Origin: Crocinitomicaceae bacterium | Lineage (GTDB): Bacteria > Bacteroidota > Bacteroidia > Flavobacteriales_D > Crocinitomicaceae | NCBI GenBank assembly: GCA_023262855.1 | Contig: JALQYQ010000011.1 | Location: 1 to 32,901, forward strand | Reading direction: 5' to 3' | Length of the DNA stretch: 32,901 bases | Shown here: positions 24,397-32,312 of the stretch, piece by piece | Layout: every line of letters begins with the position of its first letter | Position numbering within the stretch: the first letter of the stretch is position 1 | Notes under the pieces: generated by a model | Database searches by the model: none | What the model saw: the letters and a program-made list of their open reading frames with translations, nothing else | Told to the model about the DNA's origin: nothing | Program-made: the position numbers and the translations under genes

Positions 24397-24495
24397 ATGT
24401 CAGATAATTTCTTCGAAGGTTCGACAGCTGCAGTAGGTACGATTTACACAATTATCGCGCTTGCTATTTTAGCTACGATTTTGATTTGGGGTTAA
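24397..24495 (+). CDS. Small single-pass membrane protein (32 aa), unknown function
   Basis: A 32-codon gene starts at ATG 24397 and stops at TAA 24493-24495. The N-terminus MSDNFFEGST is polar and acidic. Residues 13-31 form one continuous hydrophobic helix, ending in the sequence ATILIWG. There is no Lys or Arg, so the net charge is about -2. It is bracketed by a perfect -7 element and a strong intrinsic terminator, giving a transcription unit of about 180 nt, which makes a chance reading frame unlikely. The acidic character is unlike type I toxins, which are usually cationic. A small subunit of a membrane complex is a possibility. I recognise no family. Confidence 0.7.
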   Translation: MSDNFFEGSTAAVGTIYTIIALAILATILIWG

Positions 24496-24535
24496 TCTCT
24501 ACGTCAAGAACAATATTTAAAGAGTAATCTTTGCT

Positions 24536-24566
24536 AAAGCTATTCATGTAATGAATGGCTTTTTTT
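24536..24566 (+). terminator. Intrinsic terminator after the small membrane protein gene
   Basis: A 10-bp stem (AGCTATTCAT at 24538-24547 with ATGAATGGCT at 24551-24560, one G-T pair) has a 3-base loop. It extends by two A-T pairs and ends in six T residues. It isolates the small gene from the GH3 gene. Confidence 0.87.
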
Positions 24567-24613
24567 ATGTCGTCTGATTTTCATACTTTAGTTAAAAATT
24601 CACCCAGAGGAAA

Positions 24614-26143
24614 ATGCCGTTCAATTCGATATTTGCTTGGATCATCAAAAAACGAATACATCAAATCGATTTATTCAAGAAATATCCATTGGAAGTGCAG
24701 CAAGAATTGTTTGAAAAGATGATTTTTTCTGCTCAACCTACTGAATGGGGAAGAACCTATAATTTTTCATCGATTCGCAAATACAACGATTTTCGGCAAA
24801 ACGTTCCACTTCAAGAATACAACGACGTTCAACCTTTCGTAGATCGTTTGATGGAAGGTGAACAGAATCTATTATGGCCGTCGGATACCAAATGGTTTGC
24901 AAAGTCTTCAGGAACAACTTCCGCTCGAAGTAAATTTATTCCAGTGACAAAAGAATCCTTGGAAGATTGTCATTATAAAGGTGGAAAAGACTTATTAGCA
25001 ATCTATTATAATAACCACCCGAATCGAAAATTATACAACGGAAAGCATTTAATAGTTGGTGGAAGTGCGCAAATTAATCATTTGAGTACAGATTCTTATT
25101 TTGGCGATTTATCAGCCATTATCGTCAAGAATTTACCTTGGTGGGCTGAATTGCGTCGAACGCCTGCAAAGGAAATCGCTTTGATGAGTGAATGGGAATC
25201 GAAGATTGAACGCATGGCAGAAAGTACAATTCATGAAGATGTGTTGATTTTGGCAGGAGTACCAAGTTGGACGATGGTGTTGGCTAATAAAATTCTTGAA
25301 ATTACAGGTAAAAGTAATTTGAAAGAAGTTTGGCCGAACTTAGAATTGTTCATGCATGGTGGAGTTTCATTTGATCCATATCGTGAACAGTTCAAGAAAT
25401 TGATTCCCGACGATAAAATGAATTACGTAGAGACTTACAATGCTTCCGAAGGGTTTTTTGGCATTCAGGATCAAATAGATTCGAATGAATTATTACTCAT
25501 GCTAGATTATGGAATTTACTATGAGTTTATTCCAATGTCATCATTCGACGGAGTTAATTCCACCGAAGTTGTGAATTTGGCAGAAGTAGAATTGGGTATA
25601 AATTATGCCATGGTGATTTCTACGAATGGTGGATTGTGGCGTTATATCATCGGTGATACCGTTCAGTTTACTTCGCTCTTACCATTTCGTTTTAAAATCA
25701 CTGGACGCACAAAAAGCTACTTGAATACGTTTGGAGAAGAGGTGATCGTGGACAATGCTGAAAAAGCAGTAGCTTTCGCAAGTATGAAAACAAATGCACA
25801 AATTCGTGAGTTCACCGCTTGTCCTGTTTATATGGATGGAATTGAACGAGGAGCACATGAATGGGCAATTGAATTTGTTCAGCAACCAGACGACTTACAA
25901 CGATTCATGGTATTGCTCGATGAGCATTTACGTGAAATCAACTCTGATTATGACGCCAAACGCTATCAAAACATGGTGATGGATTTTCCTTTGGTGAAAG
26001 TTGTGCCGGAAGGAACGTTTGAAGCATGGTTAAAATCAATCGGTAAGTTAGGTGGGCAAAACAAAGTTCCGCGTTTAGTGAACAATCGTGCAATTTTGGA
26101 ACAACTCTTGCAAATCGTTGAATCTCAAAAAATGTACAAGTGA
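24614..26143 (+). CDS. GH3-family acyl-adenylating protein
   Basis: This 509-residue protein belongs to the GH3 family (ANL adenylating superfamily). Plant members conjugate amino acids to jasmonate or auxin; the bacterial substrates are not known. The ATP-binding motif is SSGTTSARSKFIP at 98-110. Further motifs are YNASEGFFG and WRYIIGDTVQF, then FKITGRTKSYLNTFGEEV, matching the adenylation-site and hinge motifs of GH3 enzymes. The start ATG 24614 is preceded by AGAGGAAA, a possible ribosome binding site. The stop overlaps the GTG of the next gene, which indicates translational coupling with a secreted partner. Confidence 0.9.
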   Translation: MPFNSIFAWIIKKRIHQIDLFKKYPLEVQQELFEKMIFSAQPTEWGRTYNFSSIRKYNDFRQNVPLQEYNDVQPFVDRLMEGEQNLLWPSDTKWFAKSSGTTSARSKFIPVTKESLEDCHYKGGKDLLAIYYNNHPNRKLYNGKHLIVGGSAQINHLSTDSYFGDLSAIIVKNLPWWAELRRTPAKEIALMSEWESKIERMAESTIHEDVLILAGVPSWTMVLANKILEITGKSNLKEVWPNLELFMHGGVSFDPYREQFKKLIPDDKMNYVETYNASEGFFGIQDQIDSNELLLMLDYGIYYEFIPMSSFDGVNSTEVVNLAEVELGINYAMVISTNGGLWRYIIGDTVQFTSLLPFRFKITGRTKSYLNTFGEEVIVDNAEKAVAFASMKTNAQIREFTACPVYMDGIERGAHEWAIEFVQQPDDLQRFMVLLDEHLREINSDYDAKRYQNMVMDFPLVKVVPEGTFEAWLKSIGKLGGQNKVPRLVNNRAILEQLLQIVESQKMYK

Positions 26144-26958
26144 AAAAGCGACTAGTTATTCTGTTTATTCTTTTGGTAGGATTTTGTCAAGCACAAGATT
26201 CAACTAAATATGCCTGGACAAAGCAATTAGAGCTTTCCATTGGTGAAAACGATAATTGGTCAGTGGATGTTTTAGGAAATGTATATGTTACTGCGAATCG
26301 GACAATTCAAAAGTATGATTCTCTTGGTGTTAAGAAATTTTCGCAAAGTATAAAATCATTAGGACACTTGAAATCACTTCGACCAATCAACACAATGAAA
26401 TTGCTAACGTTTTCAGAAGAACAACAATTGATTTGTGTTTTGGACAATACCTTGACATTATCAGAAGAGTGCATTGATTTAAGTGGTTTTGATATTGGTA
26501 ATGCTACAATGGTTGCTGTTTCTGGTCAACCCGATAAAGTTTGGGTGGTAGATCAATTAAACTCAAAGTTAATTCTCTTAAGTTTGGGAGGGACAGATCA
26601 ATTTCAAGAAATTAAAAACCTCCAAGGCATTTTAAATATTGCAGGAATTGTCGCTATTCAAGAAGTAAATAATGAATTGTTTTTAGCGAGTTCGGATGGT
26701 AAAATCTATCGTTTTGATCTCTACGGTTCTCTGATTGATATGCATGACATTGGATCCTTTACTAGTTTTATCATTGAGGGGAATTCACTTGTTGCACTGA
26801 ATAATGATCATTTGGTTTTGCACAATTGGGAGGATGAAAGTCAACTACGTGTTGAATTACCGCTCGTGGGCATAAAAGATGTGGCACTTTCGGGTAATTT
26901 TTTCTATTTTCGAAAGGAGAATAAAATTTTAAAATTCGTGCTTAGTTTACAGGATTAA
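26140..26958 (+). CDS. Secreted protein, probable beta-propeller-like, unknown function
   Basis: This 272-residue protein starts at GTG 26140 and has a signal peptide (MKKRLVILFILLVGFCQAQ). The mature part consists of repeating short strands with patterns such as WSVDVLGNVYVTANRTIQKYDSLG, then LFLASSDGKIYRFDLYG. The phrase 'G.(I/V)Y.(F/Y)D' recurs, which suggests a small beta-propeller without obvious catalytic residues. It overlaps the GH3 gene by 4 bases (GTGA). No named family is recognised. Confidence 0.75.
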   Translation: MKKRLVILFILLVGFCQAQDSTKYAWTKQLELSIGENDNWSVDVLGNVYVTANRTIQKYDSLGVKKFSQSIKSLGHLKSLRPINTMKLLTFSEEQQLICVLDNTLTLSEECIDLSGFDIGNATMVAVSGQPDKVWVVDQLNSKLILLSLGGTDQFQEIKNLQGILNIAGIVAIQEVNNELFLASSDGKIYRFDLYGSLIDMHDIGSFTSFIIEGNSLVALNNDHLVLHNWEDESQLRVELPLVGIKDVALSGNFFYFRKENKILKFVLSLQD

Positions 26959-26997
26959 ACCTTGTCAGTTCGATCAAATGTTGTAATTTAGGCAGTC

Positions 26998-27005
26998 TAA
27001 ATTTG
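26998..27005 (+). promoter_or_regulatory. -7 promoter element for the deoxynucleoside kinase gene
   Basis: TAAATTTG (perfect TAnnTTTG) ends one base before ATG 27007. A transcription start 4-5 bases downstream would exclude that ATG and favour ATG 27013, giving a leader of about 3 nt. The nearest TTG is 14 bases upstream, short for a -33 box. Confidence 0.55.
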
Positions 27006-27006
27006 A

Positions 27007-27627
27007 ATGAATATGCATATCGCTGTTGCTGGAAATATCGGATCAGGAAAAACTACGCTAACAAAGTTGTTAGCAAAGCATTACGGATGGGAAACGCATT
27101 TTGAAGATGTGGAACAAAATCCTTATTTGAATGATTTTTATGAAGACATGCAACGCTGGTCGTTCAATCTTCAGATTTATTATTTGAACAGTCGTTTTAC
27201 GCAAATTCAAGAAATTCAAGAAACGGAGAAAAATGTGATTCAAGATCGTACGATTTATGAAGATGCATTCATTTTTGCGCCGAATTTACATTCAATGGGT
27301 TTGATGACAACGCGTGATTTTGAAAATTACTTTTCATTGTTCAACTTGATGGATTCTTTCGTTTCTTCTCCAGATTTATTGATTTACTTGCGAGCAAGTG
27401 TTCCAACATTGGTGAATCAAATTCAGCAACGCGGTCGCGATTATGAAGAAAGTATACGTTTGGATTACTTGAAACGTTTGAATGAACGTTATGAAGCGTG
27501 GATTTCAACTTATGATAAAGGAAAATTGTTGATCATCGACGTAGATAATAATCGCTTCCCTGAAAGCCAAGAAGATTTAGGTAAAATCATCAATGCAATT
27601 GATGGTGAAATCAATGGTTTATTTTAA
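27007..27627 (+). CDS. Deoxynucleoside kinase (dAK/dGK type)
   Basis: This enzyme phosphorylates deoxynucleosides for salvage, using ATP. The 206-residue P-loop protein has GNIGSGKTT (9-17), the substrate motif QDRTIYED (family DRS/DRT), a QIYYLNSRF helix and the lid RGRDYEE. These match bacterial deoxyadenosine/deoxyguanosine kinases. Two ATG codons lie at 27007 and 27013. The position of the -7 element suggests that 27013 is the real start, giving 204 residues and leaving the P-loop intact. A 7-bp repeat array begins 3 bases after the stop. Confidence 0.92.
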   Translation: MNMHIAVAGNIGSGKTTLTKLLAKHYGWETHFEDVEQNPYLNDFYEDMQRWSFNLQIYYLNSRFTQIQEIQETEKNVIQDRTIYEDAFIFAPNLHSMGLMTTRDFENYFSLFNLMDSFVSSPDLLIYLRASVPTLVNQIQQRGRDYEESIRLDYLKRLNERYEAWISTYDKGKLLIIDVDNNRFPESQEDLGKIINAIDGEINGLF

Positions 27628-27630
27628 TCG

Positions 27631-27684
27631 TCTAGCTTCTAACTCTATATTCTAACTCTAAATTCTAAATTCTAAATTCTAAAT
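27631..27684. repeat. 7-bp-period array between the kinase gene and hldD
   Basis: The array is built of TCTAAAT-type words. TCTAGCT and TCTAACT come first, then two 6-base units interleaved with one TCTAACT, then three exact TCTAAAT copies at 27664-27684. It starts 3 bases after the upstream stop codon and ends 4 bases before the hldD ATG (27689), so it fills the whole gap. Confidence 0.88.
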
Positions 27685-27688
27685 TCAA

Positions 27689-28654
27689 ATGATTGTAGTT
27701 ACTGGTGCGGCAGGATTTATTGGAAGTTGTTTGGTAAGTCGTTTGAACAAAGCGGGATATGAAGACATCGTAGTTGTTGATGATTTTTCGAAAACAGAAA
27801 AAGCGAAAAACTTGGAAGGTAAAACAATTACTGCGAAAGTTGGTCGTAAAGATTTTATTAAATGGTTGGCTGATTTTGGTCAAGAAGTTGATTTTATCTA
27901 TCACATTGGTGCACGCACAGATACAACTGAATTTAACAAAGCTATTTTTGATGAATTGAATGTTGATTATTCAATCGCTGTTTGGAAAGCTTGCGTTCAG
28001 TTTAATATTCCATTGGTATACGCGAGTTCAGCTGCAACTTATGGTTTAGGAGAATTTGGATACAAAGATGATCACGCGGTTATTCCAAATTTAAAGCCTT
28101 TGAATCCTTACGGTGATTCTAAAAATGATTTTGATAAATGGGTCTTGACACAAACTGAATTCCCTCCTTTCTGGGCGGGATTGAAGTTTTTCAATGTTTA
28201 CGGTCCAAATGAATACCATAAAGGACGAATGGCAAGTGTGATTTTTCATGCGTTTCGTCAAATCAATGAAAATGGCGGGATGAAATTGTTCCGTTCACAC
28301 AATCCAGATTATACAGATGGTGGACAATTACGTGATTTCGTTTATGTAAAAGACGTCGTTGAAGTATGTTTATTCTTAAAAGAAAAACAACCTACTTCTG
28401 GTATTTACAATTTAGGTTCAGGTAAAGCACGTACTTTCCTTGATTTAGCGAAGAATACGTTTAAAGGAATGGGTAAATCAGAAAATATTTCCTTCATCGA
28501 CACGCCAATTGATATTCGTGATAAATACCAATATTTCACCGAAGCAGATATGTCGAAAATGCTTGAAGCTGGCTATGATGGTGGATTCCATACCTTAGAA
28601 GAAGGCGTTCAAGATTATGTTCAAAATTATCTCATCGGAGAAAAATACTATTGA
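27689..28654 (+). CDS. hldD: ADP-L-glycero-D-manno-heptose 6-epimerase
   Basis: HldD makes the heptose precursor of lipopolysaccharide inner core. The 321-residue short-chain dehydrogenase has the NAD(P)-binding GAAGFIG at 6-12, the YASSAATYG segment and the catalytic Tyr141 and Lys145 in PYGDSK. The HldD-specific stretches VVVDDFSKTEK, FNVYGPNEYHKGRMASV and GGQLRDFVYVKD are present. The gene is convergent with the DUF4249 gene, with an 11-base gap. It implies that the organism makes a heptose-containing surface glycolipid. Confidence 0.94.
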   Translation: MIVVTGAAGFIGSCLVSRLNKAGYEDIVVVDDFSKTEKAKNLEGKTITAKVGRKDFIKWLADFGQEVDFIYHIGARTDTTEFNKAIFDELNVDYSIAVWKACVQFNIPLVYASSAATYGLGEFGYKDDHAVIPNLKPLNPYGDSKNDFDKWVLTQTEFPPFWAGLKFFNVYGPNEYHKGRMASVIFHAFRQINENGGMKLFRSHNPDYTDGGQLRDFVYVKDVVEVCLFLKEKQPTSGIYNLGSGKARTFLDLAKNTFKGMGKSENISFIDTPIDIRDKYQYFTEADMSKMLEAGYDGGFHTLEEGVQDYVQNYLIGEKYY

Positions 28655-28665
28655 TTCCATTTTAA

Positions 28666-29613
28666 TTAGGGCACGCAATATAAGGTGTCATAACTTGGTG
28701 AAAAACCAGCCCAAACTCCCAAAGCTCCTCCGGAAATGTTCGTTGGAATGTTTGTTGGTGTTGCAAAAGGATTTCCACCATTTAATAGCTGAGCATATTT
28801 CTTTTCATAAAACTCAAAGACATTTTGATCTACTTTTGAAAGTTTGATTACAACGGAATCACCCAACTGAAAATACCCTTTTCCTTCGGCAGGAATTGCA
28901 GGGTCATTCCAACTCATTGGATTTTCATAAAAGAATTCAAATGTTAGTCCATCAAAGAAATTGTCATCGAAAAAGGGATTGTATGTTTTTGTGAAAAATG
29001 CGTCTCTCGGATTTCCATCAATTCCAATATTGATGCGCTTCACTTCCCATTTATATCCATCATATTGGTTAGCTGGATCAGCAAGAGTAGCCCAGGAATA
29101 TCCCCAATCTGTCAAACCAGCGTCCGGTTTCCAGAAGGAATTCACCAAATTAGTAGGTTGCACAATTTGTGTTGATGAAGTATATGTTCTACCGTCGTAT
29201 GAAACCGTTAAATAATAAGTTTTACCAACTTCTCCCCAGACACTTGTGTTCAACGTTGTGTATGCGCACAAATGATAATTTGCCAACTCTGTAACTGGAA
29301 TACCAAACAATTGTGCTGCTAAAGCTTCTGTTCCGGCAGGTAGATTATCAGTGCATATTTCATCTAAGACAACTGAGCTGCTACCGTTGCTAACTGTTAC
29401 CGTTGCACCAGAAATAAAACTATTTAAAAAGGCATCTAAGTTGGTTGGTGAATAGATATCTTGCGATTTGGATAATAATACAATTGGAGGCATCCCCGTT
29501 TCGATTGATCCATCGATGCACAATTGCTCTTCATAGCCTGGAATATCGATTTTTACTTCTTTCGAACAAGAAAAAAGCAGAAGAATTAATATGAGTGGTA
29601 GAATATTTTTCAT
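28666..29613 (-). CDS. DUF4249 outer-membrane lipoprotein
   Basis: This 315-residue lipoprotein has the signal MKNILPLILILLLFSCSKE and Cys16 as the lipid-bearing residue. The segment IPGYEEQLCIDGSIETGMPPIVLLSKSQDIYSP and later GKTYYLTVSYDGRTYTSST are typical of DUF4249. Members of this family are almost always encoded next to a TonB-dependent receptor in Bacteroidota, as here, and are thought to serve as the surface-exposed partner of that receptor. The substrate is unknown. It lies 131 bases downstream of the receptor gene in the same orientation. Confidence 0.88.
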   Translation of the reverse strand: MKNILPLILILLLFSCSKEVKIDIPGYEEQLCIDGSIETGMPPIVLLSKSQDIYSPTNLDAFLNSFISGATVTVSNGSSSVVLDEICTDNLPAGTEALAAQLFGIPVTELANYHLCAYTTLNTSVWGEVGKTYYLTVSYDGRTYTSSTQIVQPTNLVNSFWKPDAGLTDWGYSWATLADPANQYDGYKWEVKRINIGIDGNPRDAFFTKTYNPFFDDNFFDGLTFEFFYENPMSWNDPAIPAEGKGYFQLGDSVVIKLSKVDQNVFEFYEKKYAQLLNGGNPFATPTNIPTNISGGALGVWAGFSPSYDTLYCVP

Positions 29614-29634
29614 AGCTTATTTTTTTCTGTTTTT

Positions 29635-29738
29635 AACCACACAGATACATGGGAATTATTCGTAAGGCAATTCTCTGAAAAATTCATTGATATGTTTTTG
29701 GGTAATCATTTTAACTATTTCTATGTTTCTATTTGGTT
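29635..29738. repeat. 104-bp element with 18-bp imperfect inverted ends
   Basis: The left end AACCACACAGATACATGG (29635-29652) and the reverse complement of the right end (29721-29738, AACCAAATAGAAACATAG) agree at 14 of 18 positions. The element fills most of the receptor-DUF4249 gap. It encodes nothing I recognise and could fold as a long-looped hairpin or be a decayed non-autonomous insertion. Confidence 0.5.
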
Positions 29739-29744
29739 TTTTAT

Positions 29745-32141
29745 TCAAAATTCAAAGTTCCATGTCACACTTGGAATGATTGGGAACAATGTCACTTGTT
29801 TCACGGATATTTTAAAATCTCCGTTTAAGAAGTCTCCATCATTGTCAACATACAAGAAGAACGGGTTTGCTCGGTTGTAAACATTATAACACGAAAAGGA
29901 CCAATTGCTTCTAAATTTCTTTTTCACTTGAATTGTTTCACCTGTGATTTCATCTGTCTTTGTTTTATAGGCTTTGTCGTAAAGCGTTGCAGATAAATCC
30001 AATCGGTGATATGGAGCCATGCGTGTTGAATTTCGAGCGCCATAATTAAACAATAGATTTTGTTCTTGAACATACCATGAAGATGGAAGTGTTAATGTGT
30101 TTCCTGTTGCATAGATAAAGGATGCACCAAAGGTCCAGCGGTCATTCAATTTGTAACCTGCCACAACAGTTAAGTCATGTCTTCTGTCGTACTTCGCGGG
30201 AAAAACATTCCCATTGTTTAAATCTGGAAATTTACGTTCTGTTTTTGCCCACGTATATCCAACCCAACCCGTTAATTTACCGACAGATTTCTTAAAGAAA
30301 AACTCAATTCCATATGCCCATCCTTTTCCGAAAACCAATAGGTTGTCCGTGTTATCGTTCAAATTATCACCAGGCAAAGCACCTTCTTTGAATTCAATCA
30401 GGTTTTTCATGCCTTTGTAATAGACTTCAACAGAACCTTCATATTTGTTTTTGAAAAAGTTTCTGAAATAACCAACTGTTCCTTGCCACCCTTGCTGAGG
30501 TTTCGCTTTGTCAGTTGATGGATACCAAATGTCAGTTGGTAATGAAACAGCGCTCAATGAAGTCAAATGCACATATTGGTAATTGTAAGAATAACCGAAT
30601 TTGATGGAATTATTCTCATTGATTAACCAACGTCCCGAGAAGCGTGGTTCAAGTCCATCGTAGAATTTGACAATGTCACCGTTCGAGTAGGTTATCGAAG
30701 TGTCGGGTGTACTAATGTCACCTTTGACATAGCGAGTGAATGGTCCAACGTGTTGAAACATACTGTAACGCAATCCAGCGTTGATTTTAAGTTTTTCTGT
30801 CACATCGAATTCATCCATCGCATAGAGCGCACTTTCGAACGAATACAGCATTTCTGGTGTTCCTGTGTCGAAAACCACATCTTGCGATTGAGCTGACACA
30901 CTTGATGGATTAAAGGTGTGATGAATTGTTTCTGCTCCCCATTTTACTTTGTGACGTGTTGACGGATAGTAAGAAAAATCGACTTTGGCGGTTAAATCGC
31001 GCACTCCTGACTTCAATTTTATTTGGAATTCGTCTTGCGCTGAACCAAAACTGAATTGATAATCCGAAAATGTGGTAATCACATTCATAAAAAGTTTGTT
31101 CGAGAATTGATGGTTCCAACGCAAAGCTGCAATTCCATTACCCCAAGGCATTTCAACTTTGAAGTCATCTTCCTTACTACCAAAATTGAATTGATCTTTT
31201 CCGTAATATCCGCTCAAGAAAATACGGTCTTTGGGTCCAAGGCGATAATTCAACTTTAAGTTCAAATCATAAAAATAATAACCCGAACCAGCAAAAGGTG
31301 AAGAGTCTGGAATTGCTGCTTTCATGATCACATCAATGTAGGTTCTTCTCCCAGAAATAATGAATGAACCTTTGTCTTTTTTGAGCGGACCTTCAACTGT
31401 GATTCGAGAAGAGATTACGCCTAAACCACCTTTAACTTTGAATTTTTTGTTGTTCCCTTCGTTCATGTTAACTTCCAACACAGATGCCATTCTTCCTCCG
31501 TAATTGGCTGGCATTCCACCTTTGATTAAGTTTACACTTTTAACTGCGTCTGCATTAAAGACAGAAAAGAAACCAAATAAATGAGCCGCATTGTAGACTA
31601 CACCTTCATCTAGTAATACTAAATTTTGATCTGGTCCACCACCACGTACATAAAACCCTTGTCCACCTTCAGAAACAGACGAAACTCCAGGTAATAATTG
31701 GATTGTTTTGATGATGTCTACTTCGCCCATAAATGCAGGAAGTGTTTTTATTTTTTCAACATCCAATTCTATCTGTCCAATTTTGGTTGAATTAATATTT
31801 TCTCCTTTTTTGGCGCTAACAGTAATTTCTTCCAGTTGTTTTTCGGTTGTCCCCATTTCATAATTGAAACTTACGTCTTGGTTCAAATCGAATTCTTTCG
31901 TAAGCGTTTCAAGTCCAGTGAACCTGAATTCAATTGTGTAGGTTCCTTTTTCAACTGTAAGCGAATAGAAACCATAGGTGTTTGTTTCCGCGCCAACTTT
32001 TAATGAAGGAATGTACACTTTCGCTCCAATCAACGCTTCACCGCTTTTCGAATCAGTAAGGTAGCCGCTAATTGTACTCTTTTGTTGAGAAAGAGCAGCA
32101 AAACTAGAAATGGTGAAAAAAATCAATAGAAATAGGCGCAT
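29745..32141 (-). CDS. TonB-dependent outer-membrane receptor with carboxypeptidase-regulatory-like domain
   Basis: This 798-residue receptor carries a signal peptide (MRLFLLIFFTISSFAALSQ). A CarboxypepD_reg-like domain follows (about 22-105: TISGYLTDSKSGEALIGAKV, NTYGFYSLTVEKG). The TonB plug (about 125-235) includes TIQLLPGVSSVSEGGQGFYVRGGGPDQNLVLLDEG-type residues, and the last part is a 22-strand barrel ending in Phe (SVTWNFEF). It transports an unknown ligand across the outer membrane using TonB energy. It is upstream of and paired with the DUF4249 lipoprotein, like SusC/SusD systems but without a SusD homologue. Confidence 0.94.
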   Translation of the reverse strand: MRLFLLIFFTISSFAALSQQKSTISGYLTDSKSGEALIGAKVYIPSLKVGAETNTYGFYSLTVEKGTYTIEFRFTGLETLTKEFDLNQDVSFNYEMGTTEKQLEEITVSAKKGENINSTKIGQIELDVEKIKTLPAFMGEVDIIKTIQLLPGVSSVSEGGQGFYVRGGGPDQNLVLLDEGVVYNAAHLFGFFSVFNADAVKSVNLIKGGMPANYGGRMASVLEVNMNEGNNKKFKVKGGLGVISSRITVEGPLKKDKGSFIISGRRTYIDVIMKAAIPDSSPFAGSGYYFYDLNLKLNYRLGPKDRIFLSGYYGKDQFNFGSKEDDFKVEMPWGNGIAALRWNHQFSNKLFMNVITTFSDYQFSFGSAQDEFQIKLKSGVRDLTAKVDFSYYPSTRHKVKWGAETIHHTFNPSSVSAQSQDVVFDTGTPEMLYSFESALYAMDEFDVTEKLKINAGLRYSMFQHVGPFTRYVKGDISTPDTSITYSNGDIVKFYDGLEPRFSGRWLINENNSIKFGYSYNYQYVHLTSLSAVSLPTDIWYPSTDKAKPQQGWQGTVGYFRNFFKNKYEGSVEVYYKGMKNLIEFKEGALPGDNLNDNTDNLLVFGKGWAYGIEFFFKKSVGKLTGWVGYTWAKTERKFPDLNNGNVFPAKYDRRHDLTVVAGYKLNDRWTFGASFIYATGNTLTLPSSWYVQEQNLLFNYGARNSTRMAPYHRLDLSATLYDKAYKTKTDEITGETIQVKKKFRSNWSFSCYNVYNRANPFFLYVDNDGDFLNGDFKISVKQVTLFPIIPSVTWNFEF

Positions 32142-32169
32142 AACGTATATTAAATCAATAAGATGTACG

Positions 32170-32177
32170 CAAAAATA
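32170..32177 (-). promoter_or_regulatory. -7 promoter element for the TonB receptor gene
   Basis: The minus strand reads TATTTTTG (perfect TAnnTTTG), 28 bases before ATG 32141. The predicted leader is about 24 nt, longer than those of sufS and tlyA. I see no convincing -33 element. Confidence 0.55.
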
Positions 32178-32312
32178 CGAACAACTAAGGCAGTTTTAAT
32201 TACAAGAATATTATTTTTTTTTGAATAGATGATTCAGCCGTTTTTCAAGGTTTTGCATGGCTATTTATTTGTTCAGAATCATTAAATTCGCAGTTCAATT
32301 TAAAAGCACACA

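Noticed and set aside
24576..24590. TACTTTAG as promoter for the GH3 gene
   Set aside because: It has one mismatch in the conserved TTTG half and no upstream TTG box; too weak to list.
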